A stretch of 64,000 nucleotides of DNA from Chlorella sorokiniana (GCA_025917655.1 CP084610.1:682001-746000), one strand, 5' to 3'; shown: positions 44,015 through 56,390, counted from the stretch's first letter. Notes: generated by a model not told the origin, from the letters alone. Numbers and translations: made by a program.

Positions 44015-46576
44015 ATGAAGCGGGCCTTTGTGCTGGCGCTGGCACTGGCGCTCGGCCTGGCGGCTGGCGCCGCCGCCGACTACTCTGGCACCGACCGCGG
44101 CCTGGAGCCCCGGGTGCTGGAGGCTTTCGACCGCGTGCACTACTACCAGATGCCTGACGACCCCGTGGGCACTGTGGTGAGTGCTGCTGGTGGCAGCGGG
44201 AGCCTCGGCGGGAGCGGACAGGCGCTTGGGCCGCGTCGCAGTGCCTGCCAGCTCGGAGGAAGGCGTGCTCATGCTGCCCGCCCTGCCCGCCGCCCCGCCT
44301 GCAGGCTTTCTTCCATGGCTGTGCCCGCAGCGCCCGCAACTTCTTCCCCTACGATGAGCAGATGTGCCCCAACTGCATCGGTGAGCGCTTGCGCTCTGTA
44401 AGCGTCCAGCAGCCCGTCCCATGGAAAGCTGCGGGATGCATGCGCACTGCGTGCCCGGACTCCCCACCCCGCCCCACCCACCACCCATCACCCGCCGCGC
44501 ATGCAGGCTTCCCGGAGCATGTGTCCCACAGCAAGCAGGCCCTGGCGCGGGGTACGCCGTGCTGGCGCTGGAGCCAAACGACGACAGGGTGCTGTGCTGG
44601 AGCTCCAGCGACCGCGGCCGCTACGTAAACGACCAGTCGGATGTGAGCAGGGGGTGGGGCGATATCAGACTGGCACTTCCCGCTAGGGAGGGAGGGAAGT
44701 GGACAGCATTGACTGGGCAAAGCAGGAGGAGGAGGGGAGGGGAGGGGTGCACCGATCTCTACGCCGGGCTGGCTGCAGCCGAGAACGCGCACGCTCGGCC
44801 CGCCGTCGCTCTACCGCCGCTGCTGCCGCCCTGCAGGTGATTGCCACGGTGTCCAAGTTCCTGAAGGACCACGGCCTGACGGACAAGCCGCTCTACCTGT
44901 GGGGTGCCTCCAGCGGCGGCACGCTCGCCCTCAAGCTGCCTGCAGCCCTCATGGTCCGCCAGAGGGAGGCCAAGGAGGGCGAGTACGTCCCGAAAGTGTC
45001 GGGCATAATTTCAGGTGGGTCAAACGGGGGGCGGGCGTGCATGGGCGCAAGCTTCAAGGTCTGCTGAAGGCGCGGTCGGACGCCCCCACATGTCGGCCTG
45101 GCCTGGGCATGGGAGGAGGGGTCGGCAGACATCAGGGCGTCACTCCTAACATACACACACACACGTCCCCCCTCTGCCTGCGCGTAGAGGTGGCTTCCCC
45201 TACCGGCTTTGCCCACGACTACCGAGGCAACCTGGCAGTGGTAGACTACCCGCCCACGGTATTCATCCGTATGGAGGTGCGCTGGCGGTTGGGCTGCTGC
45301 CCGCCGACTCCTTATGCCTGCCAGGTGGCTGGGCTGGGCCACGGAGTGCCCCTTAAAACAATCCCCTTTTCACTTGACCCGCTGCCTGATGACCCCTGTT
45401 TCCTTTCCGTACCTGCAGCGTGATGGCAGCGAGCAGGATGCCAAGGACAACGTGGCTTTCCTGCAGGGCAGCGGCATCCCCGCCGCCGTGTGGACGGTGA
45501 TCAAACGCTGCACGCTGCGCCTGTCGTGCTGACCTGCATGCTGACAGCCACTTACATCGCATGCGCTTGGCCCTCGACTGCCAGGGGAAGATTGAAGACG
45601 GCTGACTGGCCTGCCCCTCTTCCACTCCGCCGCAGTCGCCCGTGCGCCGCATCGGCCCCACCTACCTCTCCGACCGCTCCTCGGGCATCACGCCCTACCA
45701 GTCTGGGCTGATTGTGGCGGGGCTGCGTCAGATTGGGCTGCTCAGCGCCGACGGCTTCCTGCTGGCTGACCCCACGACTTTGATGTGAGGCGGCTGCTGG
45801 GGGTGGGGGGGGGGGACGCAAGCCAGCAGGGGCAGCAACGGCGGCGGCGCCAGTGCTAAGGGGGAACAGGGGTGCTGGGCAGGTCGGCAACCGTCATGCG
45901 GAGGGTGGTCTGTGGCTGCTCCGGAAGCGGTAAGAGGCCTCTGTTTACCAAATCGCACTGTTTACTGGCTGCCCCGCAGAACCCCCGCTCCCCGGCGCCT
46001 TTGGCTGGACCCAGCGCCTGCAGCAGCGCCTGCCCTGGCTGTCCCCCACCAGCAAGACGGTGTCCCTGGTGCTGCGCTTCAGCCCCATCCAGCAGGCCCT
46101 CAACGTGGCCTATGCCCGCCACGACGCCGTGTCTGGTGAGCGTCTCAGGCCGGAGTTGGAAGGGCGCTCGGCTGCAGGGGGCGGCTGAGAGCGGCGCCAG
46201 CGTTGCTGCAAGAGGGGGCAGAAAGCGCAACGATGTGTCTGCGCTTGTTTCACACACTGTCCTTCTGGCTGCCCTGCAGACTATTTCACGGCCTGCCTCA
46301 GATGGCTCGAGTCGGGGGCAAGAACAAGTTTGAGGAGGTGGTCGCCAAGTACGCCGTGCCAGGCGGCAAACTCTCGGCGCTCACCCCCGACCGAGTCGTG
46401 CCTGATACCCCCAGCCTTCCCCGCCTGATAAAGAGGAGAAGCCTGACGATGGGCAGCCGCAGGAGGAGCCTCAGAAGGACAAGACCACTGACCGTGACAA
46501 CGAGGAAGTGGAGGCGACAGCAGACGTGCCCAAGAGCCAGGCACAGAAGACGAGCTGGTCCATCTCATGGCGCTAG
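44015..46576 (+). CDS. Secreted alpha/beta hydrolase, plant/algal uncharacterised type
   Basis: The protein starts with a clear signal peptide (MKRAFVLALALALGLAAGAA, cleavage near AAADYSG). Exons encode RVLEAFDRVHYYQMPDDPVG, an oxyanion-type FFHGCARSARNFFPYDEQMC, YAVLALEPNDDRVLCWSSSD, and a nucleophile elbow LYLWGASSGGTLALKLP (GxSxG). Then come GIISEVASPTGFAHDYRGN, YPPTVFIRME, IGPTYLSDRSSGITPYQSGL and YFTACLRWLESG. The C-terminal tail is acidic and Lys-rich (DKEEKPDDGQPQEEPQKDK), ending SWSISWR at TAG 46574-46576. The frame breaks at three G/C runs, each one base short (44549-44552, 46314-46318, 46408-46412). If taken literally the last exon stops at 46428. The fold is a lipase/esterase type; the substrate is unknown. 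The HGC and GASSGG motifs resemble an uncharacterised plant hydrolase family. Confidence 0.75.
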
Positions 46577-47536
46577 CTGCCTCCTCGCACCCTTAACCCT
46601 TTGTCTTTGGCAACCATTTTGCCGGAGACCTCTGCCTGCCAACCACCGTCCTCCCATATGATGAGCGCCTCATGCCGGGCTACACATACGCCCAGTCCCC
46701 CTTTGATTTTTATTCTTCATCTGTCCCCCGATCCCTTCCCGATTTGTCCCTCATTCCTGCCAGAGCATGTTGCCTTGTTCGTTCACCTGATATCTGACCG
46801 ACTGCGGCAACTATTCTGCGCCACCTGCCAGCACAAACGACCCCAATGACGCTGGTAGCTCTTGCCTAATTGACAGCTTCTGCCAGCACTGTACAGATGC
46901 AACAACACAGGAATGTAACACCATTCTTGCACGAGCAGCTGAACAAGCCTTTCTGTGCACTACAGCAATCAACACGTGTTGCTGTACCCGATGCAGCCGG
47001 ACGCCGGCAACTGCGGCCTTGCACAAGTGGGGGCGCCTTGCCTGCTGTTGCTGCTGGTGCCCCTTTGGATGCCTGTCATGCGTGGGCCGCCTGCTAGCTG
47101 CAGCTGCTCGCTCTTAAGAAACCCTTCTCCTTTCACACAGAAGGTCGAGTGCCTCATGTGGAAACCGCTCTACCTTGGCGCCATGGCCAGCCATCCTGCA
47201 GTGCAGCAGACAGCCGGCATTGGGCAGCACAGGTGCATTAGCGTGCGCAGGCAAAGACGTGCTGTCGGTGGCTACATCCCTTCAAGAGCAGTGGAGCATG
47301 CCGATTTCCTCTTGAGTTGGTTCCTGTGGCTGCTGGGTGCATGGTCAGGACAACAAATGCCAGCAGCTCTGTGAGGGGCACCTGCTTGCTGTCTCTCCCG
47401 AGCTGGGCTGGGCCGGGCGCATCGTTCAAGTCGCCACCCTGGAACACAGGCGAAGAGGCATGCATGCATCCATTGCTACCTCCCATCACCCCACAGAGGC
47501 AACAAACAATGTGGATGCAGGTTGCATGGCATCGTC
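46577..47536. other. Intergenic region, convergent 3' ends
   Basis: This lies between the hydrolase stop and the stop of the minus-strand coiled-coil gene. A TGTAA motif at 46914-46918 could end the hydrolase transcript. No further gene was recognised. Confidence 0.35.
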
Positions 47537-49274
47537 TCAACTCACAGGCGCTTGCTGAGCCGCGCGCTTTGCCTCCAAGCTGTCAGCCGCCTTTTCGCTG
47601 GCCCGCTGCATCAGCGACTTTGCGCCCTGCAAATCATCGGGGCCTGCGTTCACCACGCCATGCCTTTGCACGAGCTACATCAACGCTCATCATCGCCGCA
47701 CCTGCGCAACAGACTCTGCCTCCGCCTCCAGCTTGTCTGCTCGGGCATGCAGCAGCTCGGCATCTCGGCGGGCCTGTGAGCGGCATGCCGCGGAAGCAGG
47801 GCGCCACCTAAGCAGCCGTCACCAGCAGAAAGAGGTGGCTGGGCGCCCTTGGCATCCTGTGGCAGAGGGGACCTCACCTGGATCAGTGCAGATCGCGTTG
47901 TCTCAACGTGCTGCATGGCATGCTCAGCCTCCACAATGTGCAGCTCCACCTAAATGCCGTGGGTGCGAGTTGCAGAGCAGCAGAGTCAGGACAGCGTATA
48001 ATGACGCTGGCTGTGTCACACAATGAAAGGGGCCCCGACCTGCGGCCCGTGTTAGCAGAAACCCAGCTGGCAGGCGACCAATCCCTCTTGCAGTGACACA
48101 ATGACACCGTGGCTCACGTGCCGGTGAGAAACAGAACGGCACTGCACTTCATCCCCTGCACCAGGCCCCTGCGGCCAGCCCCGGCCCCTTCACCTGGACT
48201 GCCTTCAGATCGGCCCTCTTGCTCAGCTGCTGCGCCTGCAGGCACAAGAAGCGCGCGTGCAGCAGGCGACAGACTGTTTGGCGCGGCTGGAGCGGCATGC
48301 AGGGCTCGTCCTACCTCGTCTTTCAGATGCTGCAGGCGCTGCTCCACCTCCCGCACCTCCCGCCACTTCTCCTGAGCCTCCTGCAGGGGCAAACGGCGGC
48401 GTAAGCTGCGCACAGCTGCTGAACCGACGTGGAGAGGAGCAACGATGCGAAAAGCATGCGAGGATGTGGTCGCTGCTGCTTCCACTCGCCCTGTCCAGTT
48501 CCTGCGCCGCCCGCAGCTCGGATGTCACCAAAGCCTCCAGCTCATCCGCACGCCGGTTCAACTGCAGGTGCGGTGGGCGATCCCGCAGCGATCCAGATTG
48601 GGGCAAAAGGACGAGGCTGGTGCCCAAAGAATCAGCGTGTAGAGGCCTCAGCATGCAGCCTCCATTGAATTCCATTGTTTTGAGCGCTGCTGCGGGCAGC
48701 GACCCTGACGAGTCCCCACCTGCCGCTCCTCCTCCTCCAGCTCCCGTGCCTTGCGGTCCTTCTCCAGACCCAACGCTGCAGGGGCAAGCCGACAGCGTTC
48801 GTGGTCAGCATGCATGCCTCACTCTCCAAAGCAAGGGGGAGGTGAGCGTTGGCAAGGCAGGCCCCCACCCGCCAGATGCTCCGCCTCGTGCATGCAGTAG
48901 TAGGCCTGGGCCTCGGCCCGCTTGGCCTCCTCCTCCAGGCTGGCAGCTTGCCGCACCAACCGGTCAGCGCTCTGCAGCAGCCCGTGCCGACTGCGGGGCA
49001 GCGGGCTGCGCGGGGAGTCGGCTGCTGTGCCCCCTCCTTCCAACTGGTTGCGCAGCTTGGCGGGAGGGGAAGGCAGGGCACCCGCGCGCTCCGAGCCCCT
49101 AGCCGCCCCCTGCATGATTCCACCCGCTCGCTCGGCCGGCGGTTCCTCGCGCGCCGTGTCTTCGATTCTCTTCCTTGATTGCCCGGATTGTGCCGGCGGT
49201 GGCCTTGTGTGTAATGAGTAGGCAGCAGGCCGGGTGCTGTCGGCACCAAGCTGGCTCTGGTTAACCTCCGTCAT
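47537..49274 (-). CDS. Coiled-coil protein of unknown function
   Basis: The ATG at 49274 opens MTEVNQSQLGADSTRPAAYS, followed by a disordered Ser/Arg/Pro segment and then coiled coil: SADRLVRQAASLEEEAKRAE with AQAYYCMHEAEHLAG. Successive short exons encode LGLEKDRKARELEEEERQ, LNRRADELEALVTSELRAAQ, EAQEKWREVREVEQRLQHLK, ELHIVEAEHAMQHVETTRSA, ARRDAELLHARADKLEAEAE and KSLMQRASEKAADSLEAKRA, with the stop at 47537-47539. It is Glu/Ala/Lys-rich helical throughout, with no catalytic or membrane signature. The family is unidentified. Exon edges are inferred from GT and AG positions and from the continuity of the heptad pattern. Confidence 0.6.
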
Positions 49275-49827
49275 CGGCGCTGCTGTCTCCAGGTTAACGC
49301 TGCGCGGGCTCTCTGGGAGCAGCAGTGCCCTGCGCTTTTTCAACGATGCCGCTCAGCGAGAGCAGGCAGGGTTTTCTGTCCTGTGCGCCGCCGAATTCAG
49401 CCAGAACCCCAGGCGGTTTGCGGCGCTTCGGTCAGCTCACCACGCCTGCTGCGGAGGCCTCGTTGGCCTGTGACCAGCTCACACCCGCGTCTGGGCCGTG
49501 CAGCCTGGTGGCAGTCACCTCGTGGGGCCTGCTTGCATGGGTGGCCACCCACCCAGTCACTGTCCACCGTCGCCTTGGAGTGCATACACAGACGCGTGCC
49601 CATAAACGACACAGGGCTGAAATGGCAAAAGACTTGCCTATGAGGCTTGGGCTCTGTACGTTGCTGGGAGGCACGGCAGGTGTTCAAGTCTTGCCCGGCT
49701 GCCTTGGACGCCTGCTGGCTGTGTTGCATCTGCTCTCCTGACCCACGACAGCGCCTCAAAACAAGACCCGGCGACCTACAACTGCCATCTTTTTGGACTC
49801 GGGCTTTACATGGCGCCAGCGTGCGGT
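49275..49827. other. Intergenic region
   Basis: This lies between the coiled-coil gene start and the RBBP5-like stop, both minus strand. Nothing was recognised beyond open frames without motifs. Confidence 0.3.
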
Positions 49828-52430
49828 TCATTGCGCTGCTGGAGTTCCACCTGCCTTGGCCGCAGGGGACAGCTCTGATGCATTGGACGGACGGCCCGCT
49901 TTGGGCAGGTGCTTGAGCTGAAGGGGCAGGTGCAGTAGCGGCAGCTGGCTGTCGGGAGAAGCGTGCAGCAGCTCTGCCAGAGCGTGCCGCCGCTCCTCTG
50001 GCGTGCCAATGTCCACGGGCTCCCTCTCATCATCACCCCCCTGCAAAATTTTGCAGGTGCCCGAGGCACGACCCCTTAGAAACAAAGAAACAATCCAGCT
50101 CGAACGCGGCCGCTGCAACGTGAAGCGTTTGCCACGTTCCCGGCGCCATCCGCCGCTCACCAGCTTCCTGCTGCTCGTCCTGCGGCCGCGGGTTCATGTC
50201 GAATTCGTCCTCAGGCTCCACATACTCCCTGCGTGGATGGTGCCAGCAGATGGGCGGGTTGTCCTGCGGTTAAATCATGCAGCAGGAGGTACGGCTGCAT
50301 CACTGCAAGGCGCCGGCGCTCACTGGTTGGCCTCCAGCTCGGTGAAGTCGGGGGCAAAGGCGCTCCAGTTCTCTGTGAAGGCCTGAGCTTGGGGAGGGGG
50401 TTGGGTGGGGGGGGAGGGGGATGAGGAGGGGGCGGGTAGGGGGGGCCTCTCGGTGGGGGTGGGGGTAGGGGAGGAAGGAGTTGTGGGTAGGGGCAAATGC
50501 AGCAGCGCGGTAGTGCTAGCAGATCCGCGCTGTAGCAAGCGTGGGCAGCCTCTCAGCAGGCCGCCACCCACAGCCCCTGCCCCGCACCTTGGCCCAGATG
50601 TAGATGCGGCCGCCGCCCACGGTCAGCAGCTGCAGGGGCGTGCAGGTGGGGTGCCAGCACAGCGCCTCCACTCCATCCCTGATACGCAGGCAGGCAGATG
50701 GGGGCAGGGTTGAAAAGCAAACCAGAGACATGAGTGCGCTTTGTCAGCGGCAGCGTCGCTACCTTCCTGGCTGCCACTGCCGCGCCCAACACAACGCCGT
50801 GGCCCCCCCCTCAGCCAGCCACCCACCGCGTGCCCAGCTCCAGCACCTCCTGCGACCGCCCCTCCTGCTCCACCTCCCACAGCTGAGCCTCGTGGCGGTC
50901 GCCCGCCAGCGCGGTGGCCAGGTACTCGCCGCCTGGCACGGCAGGGGCGCAAGGGAGGAGTGCGGCGGCAGGCGATGAGCGGGCAGGTGTGCAGCACAAG
51001 TCGCAAAGTCGTGCCAAGCTCGATAAGCGGCGATGTGGGCGGCCTGCAGCCAGCGCGCTCACAGGGAGAGAAGGCGGCGCACTTCCACTGGCGGCGGTTG
51101 GAGTCGGCGGCGATCTCGTGGTGCAGCGTGGCCCAGGCGGCCCCGTCCTCGTGCAGCACCGAGCCACAGCCTCCCCGCCGCCGCCCCGCCTCGCCGCCTG
51201 CTGCAGCTGCAGCCTGGTCCAGCGTGCGGGCATCCCACGCCTCGGGCGGCTGCGCGTCCTGCTGCTGCGCCTGCGCGCCTGCTGGGCCGTTGCCAGGGTC
51301 CAGGCCGCCCGAGCTGCGATCTGCGGCGGCGCGTGCCAGGCGCTGCTGAGCGCGCAGCGGCTGGCGGTGGCCGGGCGGTGCAGCAGGAAGATGCGGGCGC
51401 GGTGGTCGGCGGCCAGGACCAGCAGGCGGCGCCCGCTGCCGTTCAGCTGCAGCGCGGTGACCTGGCAGCTGCCGCCCAGCTGCACACATGCGTGCGACCA
51501 TGCGGGGGCGGGCAGTACCGAGATCTAAAAAGCCACGCAGGGGCGTCGTCAAGTTGGCTGTGTAGCGACAAGCGGTCGCTGAGCCCCACATCACTGCGCG
51601 GTATCCCCGTGCGCGGCACATCGTAGCGCAGCGCAGCGCACCTTGATCACGTCCAGCAGGGCCAGGTCTGAGCGGCGCAGGACCATGACGGTGCCACGCG
51701 TGCCGGCGTACAGCAAGGCGCCGTCGAGGGAGGGCACCGCCACCTGGCCGCTGGCCTCCGCCTCTGGCGCGCCCAGCGGCCGGCCGTCGGGGCCTGCGTG
51801 GGGGCCAGCCCGGGCGGGGTTTGTGGGCAGAGATGGGCAGGATGGGCCCGTGCTTGTTTGGAGTGAGACTTCCAGGCAGGTGCAGGCGCAACGCTTGCAG
51901 GCGGCCAGCCTGTCGGCGCACCCAGGCACATCATGGGCAGGTGGGCCCTGCTGCCGCCGCTCAGCCGCAGCAGCTGCGCTGGCCCTGCCGCCATGCTGAC
52001 CAGCACCTCGTCCTCCCCCTGCCCTCGGCCACCCGGCGGCTCCCCATCGTGTCGCCCCCTGCCCAGGCCAGGTGGCTGATCGCTGCGGCGCCCCAGGCAG
52101 CAGCGCCTGGCGAAGGCAGCAGCTGGCAACGTCCCAGGCCGCGAGGCTGCCGTCGCTGGCCCCGACAGCAGCGTGCGGCCATCGCTGGTCCACAGCAGGG
52201 CGGTGACGCTGCTGGTTGGGGGTGACCCTGGGCCAGGCTGGCTGCCAGGCCGCGCGTTTGGTAGTCGTACAGCCCCACCATGCCATCCGTACAGCCTGCT
52301 GCCAGCACCGTGCCCCAGCGGTTGAAGGCCAGGCAGCAGGCCGGCACATCCTCCAAAACTCCTCTACCCGCTCAGGCAGCCCCAGCAGATCCTCCAAAGC
52401 TGCGATTGGGCAGCAAAGGTGACATGGTTG
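49828..52430 (-). CDS. RBBP5/SWD1-like WD40 subunit of COMPASS histone H3K4 methyltransferase
   Basis: WD40 scaffold of the Set1/COMPASS complex. The N-terminal exon contains LEDLLGLPERVEE and then, after a one-base frame break near 52360, the conserved LEDVPACCLAFNRWGTVLAA with GCTDGMVGLYDYQTRGLAAS. Blades continue with VGASDGSLAAWDVASC, VAVPSLDGALLYAGTRGTVM and VLRRSDLALLDVIK, then VTALQLNGSGRRLLVLAADH and GGEYLATALAGDRHEAQLWE. The diagnostic C-terminal motif ENWSAFAPDFTELEANQ is present (about 50320-50375), followed by YVEPEDEFDMNPRPQDE and a tail EREPVDIGTPEERRHALAEL with LPLLHLPLQLKHLPKAGR, equivalent to the RBBP5 C-terminal segment. The stop is at 49828. The start codon was not fixed; candidates lie between 52430 and 52559. 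Confidence 0.83.
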
Positions 52431-53004
52431 CGCAGACAACATCACGCGGGCGTTGCTTGGGGGCGCCCACAGAACAGCGGCTTGGGGGTATTGGCGGCAG
52501 GGCAGGACGAGTGCACGGGCATCGGCAGAAAGGTGCAGCGCACCCATCACTACATTCAATTCACTGACTCTGTATCTGAGGGCAGAACACCCCAGGGAAG
52601 CTTAGAGGCCAGGAACGGTGATCAGAATGGGCAACCACAATGTCGTTTAACCACGATCCCAATCTCCTGGATGTTAAAAGCAGCTTGACAATCTTGTTAT
52701 GGGCTGCCAGGCAGTCCTGCACTTCGGAATTAGAGTGGAGTACACAACCAGTACCGCCGACTGGGGGACCCCTTTCAGGGGCCGTTGCACAAGGACGGTA
52801 CCCTTGCAGTATCTTTGATTTACCATCGCCCGCGCGCTTTGGTTCCAGCCTGCTGCTCCGTCCTAGCTGCTACTCTTTGCTTGCCCGCTGCTCTGCGGGC
52901 TTCTTGGACCACCGCGACAAGTGTTTGGAGATCAGATCGGCGGTGGTGCGTGCGGCGTGATCCTGTAGAGCAACTCGCAGGGCGCAAGCTTTGGGTGCAG
53001 CGCC

Positions 53005-53470
53005 ATGGCGTCAGGTTTCGGCATCCACGGCGGCCCTGGGCGGTGAGTGATTCATGTGAAGTGTGCTGATGGGCAGGAGGCTCCCCTTGTCGAGGGCACT
53101 CCTTGCCAGGGCTTGTGCCGCCGGTTTGGCAAGGGCGCAAGCCGCCGCCCTTATGTCTCTGTCGATTGTACAGGTGCTACCCGATATGGATGGACTTCTC
53201 GGAGTGCATGTCGAAAACAGACGATCCAAAGAAGTGTGCTGACTACCGGGATGATTACCTGGAATGCCTGCACCACCGGAAAGAGGTGCGCTGGAGCTTT
53301 GCGACACAGCCGGTGGTGATGGATGCGGCGCCTGGCAGCAGACCGCTTGTGACTCGTCTTGACGTCTTTTGATTGCCATGCAGTTCACCAAGCTCAACCA
53401 GTACTTCCGAGAAGACAAGCGGCAGCGGGAGGGCGGCGAGCCAAAGGGGCACGGCGGCGGTGGCCATTGA
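53005..53470 (+). CDS. NDUFS5: Mitochondrial complex I subunit NDUFS5 (15 kDa, twin CX9C)
   Basis: Small intermembrane-space subunit of respiratory complex I. Three exons (53005-53042, 53174-53285, 53384-53470) join in phase to give 78 residues: [13 protein letters not shown], then [20 protein letters not shown] with [17 protein letters not shown], then [20 protein letters not shown] and a Gly/His tail. The two CX9C motifs ([11 protein letters not shown] and [11 protein letters not shown]) are exact, as needed for Mia40-dependent import and disulfide formation. Length and the MASG start match plant NDUFS5. There is no frame problem. Confidence 0.92.
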
Positions 53471-53698
53471 CACCAGGCACACGCAGCTTGCCACCCTCCG
53501 CCACAGTCAGCACTGTTTCCCCTGCTGATGATCTCCTGCAACACGCCGAGGCGTACTGAACAGCATACTAGTAGCGTTACAGCAGCAAGAGACAAAAAGA
53601 GTACAAGAGGTGTGCAGGTCCCCGTCGTGGTGCCAATGCCAGCTTGAATGGCAAAGAGATGAACAAAAGGGGGCACAGCCTGCCAGCATGGGCTTAGC

Positions 53699-54405
53699 TC
53701 AAAATGCGTCATAGCTGCCGCTATTTTCACCCTCTGATCGGGACGTGAAGAGCACCAGCGCGCTGCCCAGAATGAATGCCACCTGCACCGCAGCACAGCA
53801 GATGGGAGTGAACGGGGCGCAGAGGTGAGATCAGCTTAAACTTTTCAGGACCAGCGGCAAGAAATGACCACCTGCAGGATGGGGGCAACATCGCCGCCCT
53901 TGTGCAGCATGACCAGGACGCTGCCGCCTATGGCACCCAGCGATATGGCATACGCCATCAGCAGCCAGAAACGTGAGCGGCAGAACGTGCCCTCGTCGTA
54001 AGGATCGTAACTCAGCAGCTCGTCGCTGCAGCAAGATCAGCACATGATCGGTGCACGGAAAAGGACGCAGAGCAAGCAGAGAGAAGGCATCCGCGCGCCT
54101 CACCGTCGGACCGAGTTGATCATGATGACCGCCAACGTGGCGACGAGGCCTGGCAAGTACTGTGAAAAGGGAATGTGCGCGCTGCTGGTGGCCACCGCAT
54201 CCACCCAGCACCACCATCCAGCCCCAAACAGGGCGCCGGCAAAGCTGGGGCCCCAGCGCCGTCCATGTTCACGCCACTGCGGTGGGAAACATTGTGTTGA
54301 CATCACAGCTTGAAAGCTGATGGCAGTGACTGATGTAGTCCTCCTGCTCACCCAGTCCACAACAACCGGCGACACTATCATTTCCAGCGGCGATGGGTTC
54401 TGCAT
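53699..54405 (-). CDS. TMEM50 (UPF0220) family membrane protein
   Basis: Four-helix membrane protein of the TMEM50A/B family, found in ER/Golgi in other eukaryotes, function unclear. Exon 1 is 54405-54352 (MQNPSPLEMIVSPVVVDW) and exon 2 is 54276-54104 (WREHGRRWGPSFAGALFGAG, WWCWVDAVATSSAHIPFSQY, LPGLVATLAVIMINSVR). Exon 3 from 54025 encodes RDELLSYDPYDEGTFCRSRF with WLLMAYAISLGAIGGSVLVM. The last exon encodes VAFILGSALVLFTSRSEGEN, ending SYDAF at 53699. The GxxWWxWxDA motif and the LPG...N.VR motif identify the family. It starts head to head with the CUEDC2-like gene. Confidence 0.85.
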
Positions 54406-54766
54406 CTTGGGAACAAGCTTGTGCAAGCAAGCTACGAAGGCGGGGGCGGACGGCTGTAGCTGTAGGCTGCGAGCTTCACTGGTTTGGCTGGACAGGGAGC
54501 TCAAAGCAAGCCTTCCCTGTCCTTTCAACAAGCCGCTGTGCTCTGTGAAGCGAGCGACAAACTAGGGTGGGCGTGGGAGAGAAAGGGCACCAGGGCTTGA
54601 CCGCCAGGTGACTTATAGTTGATGACCACCTCAATTGACTGTTGGTTGTGAACATGGCTCCCAGCAAACGCTTTTCCTGGAATTGTGCTGTGCGTGCGAT
54701 GCTCCTCAATGAAGTTAAACGCTTGCTGCTCTTTCAACTGCACTGTCAAAGTGATCTCAGACACCC
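54406..54766. promoter_or_regulatory. Divergent promoter region TMEM50-like/CUEDC2-like
   Basis: 361 bases lie between two head-to-head start codons, A/T-richer than the flanks. No specific element was assigned. Confidence 0.4.
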
Positions 54767-55854
54767 ATGTCGTCGGAAGACACTGTGGAGTCGCTTTTGT
54801 TCAACTTTTTTGCTTCACAGCAAACGGAAGTAGACAGTGATGTTGTTGCGTATCTTGCGGCAGGCTTGACGGAGAATGATGAAGTTGACTCGGAGGAGAT
54901 GGGGTGAGGCGCAGCCGTCGGCATAGTGACGAGAAGCTGTTTCCGACAGCCCGCCGCGTCCTACAACCTGCTTTTGACACCATGTTGTGGTCACACCCTT
55001 TGATCGCAGCGACATGCTGGCAGGCTTCAGTCAGAATTTTAGCACTCTGCCTCAATCAGCACAGCAAAGTGTGGTTGCTGACCTTGTGCAGCGGGTGCAA
55101 CAGGTGCGCCGCCAACAGCAGCAGCACTCGACCGAGTCCCCAACTGCAGCAACATGGAGTGCAGCGTTGCAGCTCAGCAGCCTGTCGTTAATTGACAGTA
55201 GCAGCGCTGACGCATCCCATACGGAGGAGGAGGCACAGCAGCAGGAGGCGCAGCAGCAGGAGGCGCAGCAACACCAGCAGCCTGGCCGGCAGCAGGAGCT
55301 GGAAGCGCTGCGAGACCTGTGTGCACTGGGCGGTGTGAGCGACGCCTTCCTCATGCATGTGTTGCTGGTGAAAGGCAACGGCAGACTGCAGGTGAGGCAC
55401 GCAGCCGTCCTGCTGCATGCCGCCTGCGCAAGCACGTCGGCTGAGCTCTCATGATGCACTCTGTTCTCGCCCTGAGGCACAGGAAGCTGCTGCCTGGCTG
55501 CTGGAGGTCCCTGACCTGGCAGCAGAGCAGCGCGCCTGGCAACAAGCCCAGCAGCGGGAGCAGGAGCAGCGCCGACGCGACGCACTAGAGCAGGAGCAGG
55601 TCAAGAAGCGCATTGCGCAGCGGTTTGGCTTGGAGGCCGTGCCTGATGGCGGCAGTGGCAAGCGGCAAACAATCAAAGCGTGGGGCGAGGGCTGCAGCAG
55701 CAAGGGCAGGGCCCAGCAGCGCTACAGGGATGGCGCCATCGTATCGACGCGCGGCGAGAAGTACGTTGTTGAGAAGGCTGAGGAATGGAACGGCGGCAGC
55801 AAGGGCAAGGTGTACACCAAAGGAAAGCGGGGAGTTGGTGTAATTGCTGGATGA
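54767..55854 (+). CDS. CUEDC2-like CUE-domain protein
   Basis: Three exons (54767-54903, 55010-55391, 55483-55854) sum to 891 bases, an unbroken 296-residue frame. The N-terminus is MSSEDTVESLLFNFFASQQT with EVDSDVVAYLAAGLTENDEV and DMLAGFSQNFSTLPQ, a helical region like the CUEDC2 N-terminus. A Gln-rich linker follows, then a CUE/UBA-like helical bundle LRDLCALGGVSDAFLMHVLL with EAAAWLLEVPDL. A charged coiled coil (QREQEQRRRDALEQEQVKKR) and the conserved C-terminus RYRDGAIVSTRGEKYVVEKA complete it; animal CUEDC2 has a comparable RYxDxxVVSTKGERF motif. Ubiquitin binding is expected from the family but is not shown by sequence alone. Confidence 0.75.
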
Positions 55855-56390
55855 CTGTGATTCAGACATGTGGGGCAGACAGGCGGGGGAGAGCCAGGAT
55901 GGGCGGCACGTGTTGGCAGTCGGGAGAGGGAAGTTGTTCAGGCGCCTGTGTCGAGGCGGTCCCTGACCTTCTGCATGGGGGCAGAGCAGGCCGCAGCAGG
56001 GTATCGGCTCTGGGCTTCTTGGGCTCTCGTATACATCTTGTTTTCCTCGAACCATTCATCTTCAATTTTGAGCAAGAGTTGCCAATCAAGCTTTATATGA
56101 TGGGAGGATGCACAGAGGCGGGGGCGGCTCAGCGCGCACAGCAGCACGCCCTTCTCACCCTTACTGTGCGCCTGTCGACTCGCGTTCTAGACTTCTTTCC
56201 AGTAGAGACAGTGCGAAGCAGACCCGCTGCTTCTCAACCTGCTGCTTTTCAACCCGCTGCTTTTCCACGCTGCTGTTCAAGCTTGCGGGGTTAGGCCTCC
56301 AAGGCACTCCTTGCTCACGTCTTAGGATTAGCGTGTGTTACAACCTGCCATTCCGCCTTGGGGGCGCAGTGGTGGGGGTGGCGCCCGTTG
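55855..56390. other. Intergenic region upstream of LIG4
   Basis: This should hold the 3' UTR of the CUEDC2-like gene and the LIG4 promoter. A short run of direct repeats (CTGCTTTTCAACC/CTGCTTTTCCACG) lies at 56226-56275. No gene was recognised. Confidence 0.35.
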
